Below, piece by piece: positions 1 to 6,497 of a stretch of 14,331 nt of DNA; position 1 is the first letter of the stretch, and each line of letters opens with the position of its first letter. The stretch is from an uncultured Verrucomicrobia subdivision 3 bacterium. GTDB taxonomy: Bacteria > Verrucomicrobiota > Verrucomicrobiae > Limisphaerales > UBA11358. The notes beneath the pieces are model-generated. The model was given only the letters and a program-made list of their open reading frames with translations. It did no database searches and was not told where the DNA came from. A program made the position numbers and the translations under genes. The stretch covers positions 1 to 14,331 of the forward strand of contig CAIXPZ010000179.1 of NCBI GenBank assembly GCA_903921455.1, read 5' to 3'.

Positions 1-36
1 AAAACGCGGGGCGTCCAACCCAATAGACGCCCCGCG
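1..36 (-). terminator. Rho-independent terminator of the minus-strand prepilin-like locus
   Basis: A perfect 11-bp GC-rich inverted repeat (CGCGGGGCGTC at 5-15 and GACGCCCCGCG at 26-36) encloses a 10-base loop. Read on the minus strand, the stem is followed by at least four T (AAAA at 1-4 on the plus strand), and the window edge cuts off the rest of the tract. It lies about 75 bases beyond the minus-strand stop at 110, in the right orientation to end that transcript. The stem is clear; the length of the U-tract cannot be judged. Confidence 0.75.
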
Positions 37-62
37 ACTAACCCAACCACTTACTGAATATC

Positions 63-119
63 CCGCCAGAACCCAAACTGGCGGAAATGATTTTGCTTTA
101 ACTATCCGCTTACGGATAG
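63..119 (-). repeat. Two further hairpins between the prepilin-like stop and its terminator
   Basis: CCGCCAG at 63-69 pairs with CTGGCGG at 78-84 (7 bp, 8-base loop). CTATCCG at 102-108 pairs with CGGATAG at 113-119 (7 bp, 4-base loop), and the TAA stop at 110-112 lies in that loop. Neither stem is followed by a clean T-run on either strand, so they are probably 3'-end RNA structure rather than separate terminators. With the 5-36 stem, the minus-strand transcript would end in three hairpins in a row. Confidence 0.5.
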
Positions 120-525
120 ACCAAGCGGTAATACGCGTTGGCGTCTTGGACAATCGGGATGCTGGCTCCGTTGGTATTATTATATCCAGAACCAGCCGGA
201 CCCCAGTCACTTAACAGTTTGCTTACGCCTATGTTGATGTTGTTCGTCTGCGTGAACAGGCGGTAACCCGTATACGCCTTATCCCAGTTCAACACCAAGT
301 TCCCCCCCCGCTCACGCTGTTCGTCAGCCCGGGCGGCGTCTGGCTCGGAATCTGCTTGTTGACGCATTGAATGCTCTTGGCGTGATCTTTGGCCTTTGCC
401 AACGCCGGCAGCAGCATGGCCGCCAGAAAGGCGCTGAGGGCAATGACCACCAGCAATTCGATCCGGGTGAACGCCGCATTTCGACGGGTTGAAATGTCAA
501 GAGCAGCAGATTTTTTCACAGGCAT
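110..525 (-). pseudogene. Prepilin N-terminus joined to a secreted-protein C-terminal domain, frameshifted at a C8 run
   Basis: Reading from 525 on the minus strand, residues 1-57 are a type IV/type II pseudopilin leader. A basic stretch with RRNAA is followed by the cleavage region FTRIELLVV (F19 at +1, E23 at +5), a hydrophobic helix and LLPALAKAK. Leu at +3 is replaced by Arg. Instead of a pilin globular domain, the frame runs through PPGLTNSVSGG and stops at 289. The next minus-strand frame, from about 301 to the stop at 110, continues sensibly with NLVLNWDKAYTGYRLFTQTN and ends in YYRLVYP. That pattern is familiar at the C-terminus of large secreted Verrucomicrobiota proteins. The two halves join in frame if the C run at 302-309 (eight C) had nine, giving about 138 residues. 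Either the gene is decayed, the run is a slippage switch, or it is a sequencing error. A fusion by deletion after CVNK is inferred. No assembly function can be claimed. Confidence 0.6.
302..309. repeat. C8 homopolymer at the frameshift point
   Basis: Eight consecutive C (G8 in the minus-strand mRNA) sit exactly where the prepilin-like frame (stop at 289) must change to the frame carrying the C-terminal domain (stop at 110). Nine or six bases would restore one continuous ORF. Runs of this length slip during replication and are also a common sequencing error. Confidence 0.7.
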
Positions 526-703
526 AAAATCACGAAAAGACAGAGATGCATTTGCACATTTAAATCGAGCTTGGTGAAAATATAGTCGTTCTCAAATATT
601 TTTAATATACCCCAATGGTATTATGGATATTTTTTGGAGGGTTTGCTATTTAACGACATCGCCCATTAAGCCCCGACGCATTAAAACTCAAAAATAAATA
701 TCC
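526..703. promoter_or_regulatory. AT-rich divergent intergenic region before the SSS symporter gene
   Basis: This 178-base gap separates the minus-strand prepilin-like start (525) from the plus-strand symporter start (704). It is much richer in A+T than its neighbours, especially around 575-640, with TATTAT, AATATA and repeated ATATTTTT elements. It must hold promoters for both directions, but no convincing -35/-10 pair with normal spacing could be fixed. No Shine-Dalgarno sequence precedes the ATG at 704. Confidence 0.4.
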
Positions 704-2296
704 ATGCCACACGTAAACCTGAAATCCATTGATCTGATTGTCATGGCCCTCTACGTCGTCGTTTTGATTGCGTGGGGCCTTTACCACTCGAAACGCCAGA
801 ACGCGGAGGATTATTTTCTGGGCGGGCGCGGCATGGCCTGGTGGCTGGTCGGTCTCTCAATGTTTTCCACCGTCGTCTCCAGTTCGTCACTGGTGGGCTG
901 GTCCGGCGACTGCTACAGCACGGGCGTTTCGGTTTTTAACTATGGCATTTCGGCGGCGATCATCCCGATCATCTTCGTCCTGATTTTTTTCCTGCCGTTT
1001 TATCTGCGCAGCAAAATCTACACGCTGCCGGAGTTTCTCGAAGGGCGCTTCGACGTGCGCAGCCGCTACTATCTCTGCACGATTGCTTTGATCAGCTACA
1101 CGTTCATTGACTCGGCCGTGACGCTTTACGCCGGCTCGCTGATGATTCACATGATTTTTCCCGCCGTTGATTTGCGCCTGCTCATTTGGGGGCTGGCGAT
1201 TGTAGCGGCCAGTTACACCTTGGTCGGCGGGCTTTCGGCGGTGATGTTTGCGGACGTGTTGCAGGCGGCCATCTTGTTCATTGGGTCAGTCGTGCTGACT
1301 TACATCTCGTTCGACAAAGCGGGCGGTTGGTCAGCGGTGATGCACGCGATGCCGGCAGGCCACACGAGTTTGATCCGGCCGGTCAATGACCCGTCCGTGC
1401 CGTGGCCGGCGTTAATCATCACGCTGCCGCTGCTCGGATTTTATTACTGGGGCACGAGCCAGGCGATGGTGCAACGCACCTTGAGCGCGAAAAACATCAA
1501 CCATGGCCGCTGGGGCAACCTCTTCGCCGCATCGCTGAACTTCGTCATTTTCTTCGTGATGGTCATTCCCGGCCTGAGCGGACGCGTGCTGTTTCCAAAC
1601 CTCGACAAGCCCGATCAGATATACCCGAAAATGGTTTTTGAAATCCTCCCCCCCGGCTTGACGGGCCTGGTGGTCACCGGCTTTCTGGCGGCTCTCACCG
1701 CCGCGCTGGCTTCAACGCTGAATTCGGGCGCGACGATTTTCACGATGGACATCGCCCGAAAGATGAAGCCGAACCTGACCAGCAAGCAGCAGGTGGTGGT
1801 CGGCAACATCGCGGGCCTAGTCATCATCTGCATCGCGGCGTTGTGGGCGCCGCAAATCCAGAAGTTCGATTCCGTCGTAAAATATTTCCAGGAACTGCTG
1901 TCGTTCATCGTGCCGCCGGTGGTGGCGGTGTTCGTGCTGGGCCTGTTCTGGAAACGCGCCAGCGGCACGGGCGCCTTTGCCGGCCTGATGAGCGGCCTGG
2001 GCATGGCGGTTCTGCTCGCGCTGGACCGGAAAATTTTTCATGCGACGCCGATCTGGAACATGCACTTCCTCTACGTCGCACCGATCATCTTTGTCGTATC
2101 GTCAGTCATCATTTTCGTGGTCAGCCTCAACACGGCGGCGCCAAGCGAAGCCAAGGTGGCCAACTACGTCTGGAAACGCAGCGCCTTCGCCGAGGAGTCG
2201 GCGGAAATCGCCGCGCTGCCGTGGTATCAAAACTACCGCATCCTGTCGGTTTTGCTGCTAATTACGACCGGCATCTTTGTTTATGTTTGGCGTTGA
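704..2296 (+). CDS. SSS-family sodium:solute symporter (SGLT-like)
   Basis: The 530-residue polytopic membrane protein belongs to the solute:sodium symporter family, which uses the Na+ gradient to import sugars, amino acids or similar small solutes. Features seen: the N-terminal NAEDYFLGGRGMAWW block (33-47) after the first helix; a Ser-rich stretch (STVVSSSSLVG) in the next helix; TLPEFLEGRF at 107-116; the family signature GGLSAVMFADVLQ at 175-187; YYWGTSQAMVQRTLSAKN at 247-264, very like the SGLT 'W..QV.VQR.L.AKN' segment; and a Ser/Thr-rich helix ASTLNSGATIFTMDI (336-350) of the type that forms the Na+ site. The length suits the family. The substrate cannot be read from sequence, but the secreted glycosidase six bases downstream suggests a mono- or oligosaccharide. 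The two genes are almost certainly one transcript. The ATG at 704 is the natural start because the first helix follows at once. Confidence 0.9.
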   Translation: MPHVNLKSIDLIVMALYVVVLIAWGLYHSKRQNAEDYFLGGRGMAWWLVGLSMFSTVVSSSSLVGWSGDCYSTGVSVFNYGISAAIIPIIFVLIFFLPFYLRSKIYTLPEFLEGRFDVRSRYYLCTIALISYTFIDSAVTLYAGSLMIHMIFPAVDLRLLIWGLAIVAASYTLVGGLSAVMFADVLQAAILFIGSVVLTYISFDKAGGWSAVMHAMPAGHTSLIRPVNDPSVPWPALIITLPLLGFYYWGTSQAMVQRTLSAKNINHGRWGNLFAASLNFVIFFVMVIPGLSGRVLFPNLDKPDQIYPKMVFEILPPGLTGLVVTGFLAALTAALASTLNSGATIFTMDIARKMKPNLTSKQQVVVGNIAGLVIICIAALWAPQIQKFDSVVKYFQELLSFIVPPVVAVFVLGLFWKRASGTGAFAGLMSGLGMAVLLALDRKIFHATPIWNMHFLYVAPIIFVVSSVIIFVVSLNTAAPSEAKVANYVWKRSAFAEESAEIAALPWYQNYRILSVLLLITTGIFVYVWR

Positions 2297-2302
2297 AATT
2301 TT

Positions 2303-3772
2303 ATGCAAACTAATTTCAAAAAGCTACTTGTCCTCGGAGGGTGTCTGCTGGCTTTCGGCCAGCAGGCAATTTTTCCTGCCGACGAAGCCTTGCCGAAGCC
2401 CAATCCGACTTATCAAGCCGACTGGCGCTGGGTGCATGGCGCCGTCTTTGTGCCGACGAGCGCCGTCAATGAGGCCCAGCAATGGGATGAGTATGACCCG
2501 GTCATCAACGACCGCGAACTGCACTATGCGTCCGTTTACGGCATCAATTGCGTGCGGGTCTATCTGCATTATTTTATTTATCTGAAGGACAAGGAAAGGC
2601 TGCTGAAGAACATCGAGGATTTTCTGACGCGCGCCGACAAATACGGCATCAAGGTGGAGTTTGTTTTCTTCGACGATTGCTGGCACGAGCCGGAAAAGGA
2701 AATTCTGAAAGCAAACTATCGGTATCCCAATCCGATTTTCGGCGTTCACAACAGCCGCTGGCTGCTTTCACCCGGCCACGACGTGTTGCTCCACTACGAC
2801 GAGCATCACGACCGCCTGAAAGCTTATGTGCAGGACATCGTCTCGGCGCACCAGGCGGATGCCCGCATCGCTTTCTGGGAGACTTATAACGAACCCAAGA
2901 CCAAAACACCCGGGATCCTCAAGCTTATCAAAGATGCCCAGGTCTGGGTTCATGAAACCGGCACCAAGATTCCCGTGACCGCCACGGGAGGCGAAGCTCA
3001 CTATTGTGGCGATCCCTATTCCGATTTCCTCTCCTGGCATCACTACAACCCTGACTACAGCTTTCACGCCGACCCGATTCACGCGCTGAATACCGAATCC
3101 ATGTGCCGCAAGCAGCAAAACGTGCCCGACCTGGTCGCGCATTGGAAAGGCAAAACCGGTTTCATCGTCTGGGAATTCGGCATTGGCCGTGATGACTGCC
3201 GTTTTTACTGGGGAGAAACCGTTGAGCAACCCGCCGACGACGAGCATGAAAAACCGTTCCACGGACTGGTTTTTGCCGACGGCCACCCGTGGTCGACCAA
3301 CGACATCGCGGCGTGGCTGGGCGCAGAGTCTTACGCGCAATTGCCGGTTTATCATGTGACCTATTTTCGGGACACCACTTTCACGGCGGCGGCCAAAAAT
3401 TCCATCACACCATCCATTGACTTTGATCTGAAAGATGAAATCGGCTACGGGTCTCCCGACACCTCGATCCATCTGGCAAAAAATTATTATTCGATCCGCT
3501 GGACGGGCGAAATCGCATCGCCGGAAACCGGGCCGACCAAGCTGTTTGTGAAAAGCGACGGCGCGGTGAAAGTGATTATTGACGGCCAACTCGTGATCAA
3601 CCAGGCGAAGAGTTCTGCGCCCGAGGCCACCGGCGATGTGAAGCTGATTCCCGGCAAACCCGCCAAAATTACAGTCGAATACGTCCATGAAACCGGGCCC
3701 GCAAGTCTGCACCTCGGTTGGATTTCTAGAACTGGAATGCAACAGATACTTTATCCCGTAAGCCATCCCTGA
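2303..3772 (+). CDS. Secreted clan GH-A-like glycoside hydrolase with C-terminal PA14 domain
   Basis: The 489-residue protein begins with a signal-peptide-like segment (KK at 6-7, hydrophobic core, then AIFPADEA near 22-29). Cys14 in VLGGC could be read as a lipobox, but the hydrophobic stretch before it is short. Residues about 40-330 resemble the TIM-barrel proteins often annotated '1,4-beta-xylanase'/cellulase-like: PTSAVNEAQQWDEYDP with DRELHYASVYGINCVRVYL, then VFFDDCW, then GVHNSRW. E197 in the Asn-Glu-Pro motif (WETYNEP) is the likely acid/base. E291 in FIVWEFG is the likely nucleophile. This arrangement is the retaining mechanism of clan GH-A. Residues about 350-475 (YYSIRWTGEI, KLFVKSDGAVKVIIDGQLV, VEYVHETGPASLHLGW) match a PA14 beta-barrel, which often binds carbohydrate. 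It follows the symporter stop by six bases, implying that products are imported by the neighbour. The exact GH family and substrate are not determined. Confidence 0.8.
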   Translation: MQTNFKKLLVLGGCLLAFGQQAIFPADEALPKPNPTYQADWRWVHGAVFVPTSAVNEAQQWDEYDPVINDRELHYASVYGINCVRVYLHYFIYLKDKERLLKNIEDFLTRADKYGIKVEFVFFDDCWHEPEKEILKANYRYPNPIFGVHNSRWLLSPGHDVLLHYDEHHDRLKAYVQDIVSAHQADARIAFWETYNEPKTKTPGILKLIKDAQVWVHETGTKIPVTATGGEAHYCGDPYSDFLSWHHYNPDYSFHADPIHALNTESMCRKQQNVPDLVAHWKGKTGFIVWEFGIGRDDCRFYWGETVEQPADDEHEKPFHGLVFADGHPWSTNDIAAWLGAESYAQLPVYHVTYFRDTTFTAAAKNSITPSIDFDLKDEIGYGSPDTSIHLAKNYYSIRWTGEIASPETGPTKLFVKSDGAVKVIIDGQLVINQAKSSAPEATGDVKLIPGKPAKITVEYVHETGPASLHLGWISRTGMQQILYPVSHP

Positions 3773-4025
3773 TTGAAAAACATTTAACTGGCCTTGCCTC
3801 GATTTGGTGGACAGGTAGTGAAGCATGAGGCATGGGAATTTTTAGTTGGAGGCTGACCTCCAAATTTGATGGGTAGCCCATCGTTTGCGAAGCGAGGACG
3901 GAAAATATAAAAATCAAAACCACGCCGCCGCCCGCTGGCAAAAATGAGCGGAGGCGGGCTATCAACGAATCGTATACGACAAGGCACCCTGATCAAACCG
4001 GGCGCCTTCGAGACAAACGCAAAGT
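3773..4025. other. Convergent intergenic region without a gene
   Basis: These 253 bases lie between the plus-strand glycosidase stop and the minus-strand DUF6159 stop. No supported gene was found. A perfect hairpin, TTGGAGG-ctga-CCTCCAA at 3846-3863, has no T-run on either side. A second, imperfect stem at 3925-3957 is described separately as a terminator. Near 3981 the sequence AAGGCACCCTGA occurs, and it recurs on the other side of the DUF6159 gene near 5084. Confidence 0.5.
3903..3957 (-). terminator. Possible rho-independent terminator for the DUF6159 gene
   Basis: On the minus strand a G+C stem (CCGCC..CCGCT at 3925-3936 against AGCGG.GGCGG at 3947-3957, two 5-bp blocks with a small internal loop) is followed by a T-rich stretch. 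That stretch is the complement of AATATAAAAATCAAAACCAC at 3904-3923. It lies about 70 bases past the DUF6159 stop at 4026, in the right order for that strand. The internal mismatch and broken T-run make it a moderate call. Confidence 0.45.
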
Positions 4026-4949
4026 TTACGACTTTTTGAACTTCCAAGCGGAATCCAACATCTCCTGGCTATAGGGCTCGGAAACAATTCCATTCGCGGC
4101 GTAGAGGTAAAGCGCGCCTTTATAAATTTGGCTGGCTACGCTCGTCAAATAAGAAAGGACGAACATGGCCAACACCCAGAGCACCCCGACAACGCCAATG
4201 AGCCAGTAATTGTTAAACATGATTGAGACGGCGAGTGCTCCAGCTAAAAGCACGATGGAGACAATCAAAATAAGGCCGCTCGCCAAGCTCATACCGACAT
4301 ATCCGATCAGGGCTTCCCCCCAAGTGCGTTTCAATATGCCGGCGGAATTTTTGAGCATTTGAATCGGGTTGGTGTTCGGCTCATCCTGCACGATGGCCGG
4401 AATCACAAACACCGAGGCGATGCTCCACGCCATGCCGATGAGACGAGCAATAATCCGTCCGATGAAACTCAACCGTTGCTCAATTTGTTGAATAATCAAA
4501 CCCACAAGCCCGGCAAACAATGACCACATCAGAACCGCCTTCCAGCGCGTGCAGGCAAACTTCAGCCCGCGTTGAATTGAAACAGGTTCCCCGCCCAAAG
4601 CGGCGAGGATTTCATGGTAAAAGGCGACATTGAAGAACGTGGCAAAAAACATCGAAACCAAATACATGAAAGCCAAATAGCCCATGGCGGTGGGGGTCAG
4701 CCCGGTTTCAACTATCCGTCCATGAGCGTCCACAGTCCGGGTAAACAGCGAATGACCGATGGCCTCCCAGTGTTGCGACGTAGCATAAGAATAGCCGGTC
4801 GGGCGCAAAACCACGGGAGCCAGAAAAAACAGGAGGATCAATATCGTGAACAAAGAAACCACGACAGGGAAAACCAGCAACTGTTTATTTCTGGTCATGA
4901 CGGATAGCGAACGTTTGAACAACTGCCAGCTGCGTTGGAATTTGCTCAT
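4026..4949 (-). CDS. DUF6159-like multi-pass membrane protein
   Basis: The 307-residue integral membrane protein has about six hydrophobic segments (roughly 24-48, 88-112, 138-155, 168-187, 214-245 and 247-270). Its N-terminus, FQRSWQLFKRSLSVMTRNKQLLVFPVVVS, is typical of DUF6159 proteins: an amphipathic 'SW.L.K.S..V...dk.LL.FP' block before the first helix. Also in keeping are FYHEILAALGGEPVSIQRGLKFA in the middle and an AVVQDE-like FVIPAIVQDEPNT segment followed by a K-rich helix. The biochemical role of the family is unknown to me. The gene is on the same strand as the EIIA-like gene upstream but 192 bases away, so co-transcription is uncertain. The ATG at 4949 is preferred because the conserved N-terminal block starts directly there; no Shine-Dalgarno is visible. 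Confidence 0.7.
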   Translation of the reverse strand: MSKFQRSWQLFKRSLSVMTRNKQLLVFPVVVSLFTILILLFFLAPVVLRPTGYSYATSQHWEAIGHSLFTRTVDAHGRIVETGLTPTAMGYLAFMYLVSMFFATFFNVAFYHEILAALGGEPVSIQRGLKFACTRWKAVLMWSLFAGLVGLIIQQIEQRLSFIGRIIARLIGMAWSIASVFVIPAIVQDEPNTNPIQMLKNSAGILKRTWGEALIGYVGMSLASGLILIVSIVLLAGALAVSIMFNNYWLIGVVGVLWVLAMFVLSYLTSVASQIYKGALYLYAANGIVSEPYSQEMLDSAWKFKKS

Positions 4950-5141
4950 AATATTTTCTTGGAGGAGATGGAGGTTATTGGTTCACGTTTGGTCTTATGC
5001 GAACGACCTGCACCACGTTTTTAACACATGCCCCTCTTTTGTCAGCAATAATTCAGGCTCAAAGAAAGATGGCACGAACAAAGGCACCCTGAAAGCAATC
5101 GGGGCTGATTTAGTAATGCCATGGCTGTGAGAAGTCGGATG
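4950..5141. other. Gap between EIIA-like and DUF6159 genes
   Basis: There are 192 bases between two minus-strand genes, and no supported gene in either direction. It contains an 8-base palindrome GCCATGGC (5118-5125) just after the EIIA-like stop and a second copy of AAGGCACCCTGA near 5084. Any promoter of the DUF6159 gene must lie here if that gene is not part of the EIIA-like transcript. No clear -35/-10 pair or T-run terminator was recognised. Confidence 0.4.
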
Positions 5142-5597
5142 CTAAAAGCGAATGCGACGGAGAACCTCCAACATTTCCTCGGGTCGTGTGCTGGCACGGA
5201 GGGTTGCAAAAGTTGCAGCATCTTTGAGAAAGTTGGAGAAGGCGAGCACGAGGGATAGATAACGTTTTGCTTCCGATAGGGGCACGGCGAAAAGCACCAC
5301 TGTGTGCACTAAGAGCGCGGGCGGCGCCCCCCAAGGGACGGGTTGGGGCGAGAGTCCGATGGCGAATGAAAGTTCCTTGAATGCCCCTTTATGTGCCAGC
5401 GGAAACGCCACGCCATCAAAAATAGCCGGAGCCATTTCATCGTGTTCCATCACAGCGCGGCGAAAGGTTTCAAGGTCATCAATCCGTCGGGATTGTTTCA
5501 GCCCTTGGCAGAGTTCGGCAATTATGCTTTCACGATGATTGCCGGCCAAACAAGGAATTAGCAGGCCGGCCTCGGTAAATTGGGCGAGGGTTGTCAT
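5142..5597 (-). CDS. PTS EIIA-like (fructose/Ntr type) protein lacking the active-site His
   Basis: The 151-residue cytoplasmic protein from the ATG at 5597 has the usual length of a stand-alone EIIA type-2 domain. A longer reading from 5669 would add 24 residues unlike the family and would run through an inverted repeat. The fold pattern is visible: a HRESIIAELCQGL helix (21-33), the block DGVAFPLAHKGAFKELSFAIGL (61-82), the strand ALLVHTVVLFAVP (94-106) and a YLSLVLAFSNFLKD helix. In EIIA proteins the phosphorylated His lies in 'G.ALPHAR'. Aligned without a gap, that position is Leu67 (CTG codon) and a His appears two residues later (H69). CTG to a His codon needs two changes, so one sequencing error does not explain it. 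It is probably a non-phosphorylated, regulatory or binding paralogue; phosphorylation at H69 is conceivable. It is divergent from the HTH-EIIA/hyf operon. Confidence 0.75.
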   Translation of the reverse strand: MTTLAQFTEAGLLIPCLAGNHRESIIAELCQGLKQSRRIDDLETFRRAVMEHDEMAPAIFDGVAFPLAHKGAFKELSFAIGLSPQPVPWGAPPALLVHTVVLFAVPLSEAKRYLSLVLAFSNFLKDAATFATLRASTRPEEMLEVLRRIRF

Positions 5598-5795
5598 AGG
5601 CTTACAAGTCCGAGAATGGCATGAAAATGAAAATTTATGCAAGTGCTCGTTGAAATAATAAAATGCCATGCTGAATGTCTTTCAGAAACGACATTGCGCA
5701 ACCCGCGGGTTTTTGTTTTGCTTGCGATGAGTTGGAAGGAAAATTGCCGGTCGTTCGTCTTTGAAGGCGGCGAACCATCAATCCTTTCGCTAACG
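5598..5795. promoter_or_regulatory. Divergent control region between the two EIIA genes
   Basis: The 198-base region separates the EIIA-like start (minus, 5597) from the HTH-EIIA start (plus, 5796) and holds several symmetrical elements. ATGGCAT at 5616-5622 is inverted as ATGCCAT at 5663-5669. CTGAA and TTCAG at 5671-5675 and 5681-5685 form a small dyad. AACCCGCGGGTT at 5700-5711 is a perfect 12-base palindrome followed by TTTGTTTT. The first part is A+T-rich, as expected of promoters. Any of these could be an operator, plausibly for the HTH-EIIA protein itself, or the last could be an attenuator-like hairpin. None has been tied to a known regulator. Confidence 0.45.
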
Positions 5796-6497
5796 ATGCC
5801 GATGTTTCTCAACATCATTGAACTGGCCCAATCTCTTGGCGTGGAGGAGGGGGAAGTGGAGGGCTGGATTCGCAATGAAGGCCTGCCGCATGTGACTGAC
5901 CGGGGAAGACTGCTTTTTGACCGGACCCAAGTCGTGGCCTGGGCGGAGTCGCACGGGCTGGCCGCCAAGGTTGGTTTCCTTTCCCCGCAAAACTCCCGGA
6001 TCCAAGGCGGAAAAAGACTGGAAGCCATGCTGCGCGCCGGTGGTATCTGGCGCGAGGTCCCTGCGACCGATGTCCCCAAGCTGTTCGCGGACATTGTCGG
6101 CAAATTGCCAGGCGCAACAGCCCCCATCCGCCAGTTATTGCAGCAGCGGCTGCGGGCGCCAAACGGGATCTCCTGGGCACTGGTTGGCGGCGGCCTTGCG
6201 TTGCCGCATCTGCGCACGCCCATTGCGCTCGGCCGCGACGCCGGCATTTTCGCCATCGTGCTGCTCCGCGACGCGCTGGCCGTTGATGAGTTGGCGCCGG
6301 ACGAACAGGCAATTACTCGGCTCTTGTTCTTCGTGGCCCCCTCGCCTCGTGCCCATCTTGAATTGCTCGCCCAGTTAAGCACCGCCCTGTCGCGAGGCAA
6401 CCTGCGGCAGATGATCAAAGACGCCAGGCCGGATGCTGACCTTTTCGCCGCTGTCGCCGCGACCGAAACGGACGCAAATATGGAAGGCGCCGCATGA
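5796..6497 (+). CDS. MerR/excisionase-type HTH fused to PTS EIIA domain; probable regulator of the hyf-like operon
   Basis: Taking the ATG at 5796 (or 5802), the protein has about 233 residues. Residues 3-56 look like a HTH_17/MerR-type DNA-binding fold: FLNIIELAQSLGVEEGEVEG, WIRNEGLPHV, GRLLFDRTQVVAWAESHGL. Residues about 75-225 form an EIIA type-2 domain: a RLEAMLRAGGIW helix, WALVGGGLALPHLRTPIALG with the canonical phospho-acceptor H138, then LLFFVAPSPRAHLELLAQLSTAL. EIIA domains accept phosphate from HPr/EI-type proteins and often act as regulators when no EIIB/EIIC is nearby; none is seen here. The stop codon overlaps the hyfB start (ATGA at 6494-6497), so translation is probably coupled and a role in controlling or binding the Ehr-type complex is inferred. 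An in-frame extension to 5637 is rejected because it has no family resemblance and covers the palindromes. Confidence 0.75.
   Translation: MPMFLNIIELAQSLGVEEGEVEGWIRNEGLPHVTDRGRLLFDRTQVVAWAESHGLAAKVGFLSPQNSRIQGGKRLEAMLRAGGIWREVPATDVPKLFADIVGKLPGATAPIRQLLQQRLRAPNGISWALVGGGLALPHLRTPIALGRDAGIFAIVLLRDALAVDELAPDEQAITRLLFFVAPSPRAHLELLAQLSTALSRGNLRQMIKDARPDADLFAAVAATETDANMEGAA

Noticed and set aside
2768..3826. A 352-codon open frame on the minus strand
   Set aside because: It lies opposite the glycosidase gene, which has clear catalytic motifs. Its translation resembles no family, so it is a shadow of the real frame.
3784..4047. An 87-codon minus-strand frame in the convergent gap
   Set aside because: It overlaps the end of the DUF6159 gene and crosses its probable terminator, and its composition is not protein-like. 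No match is known to me.
4846..5130. A 94-codon plus-strand frame
   Set aside because: It is mostly antisense to the DUF6159 N-terminus, with no recognisable domain or ribosome-binding site.
5598..5669. A 24-residue N-terminal extension of the degenerate EIIA
   Set aside because: It is unlike EIIA proteins, while the ATG at 5597 gives the normal domain length.
5637..5795. An upstream start for the HTH-EIIA gene
   Set aside because: The 53 extra residues have no family resemblance and run through the palindromic promoter region. HTH similarity begins at 5796-5802.
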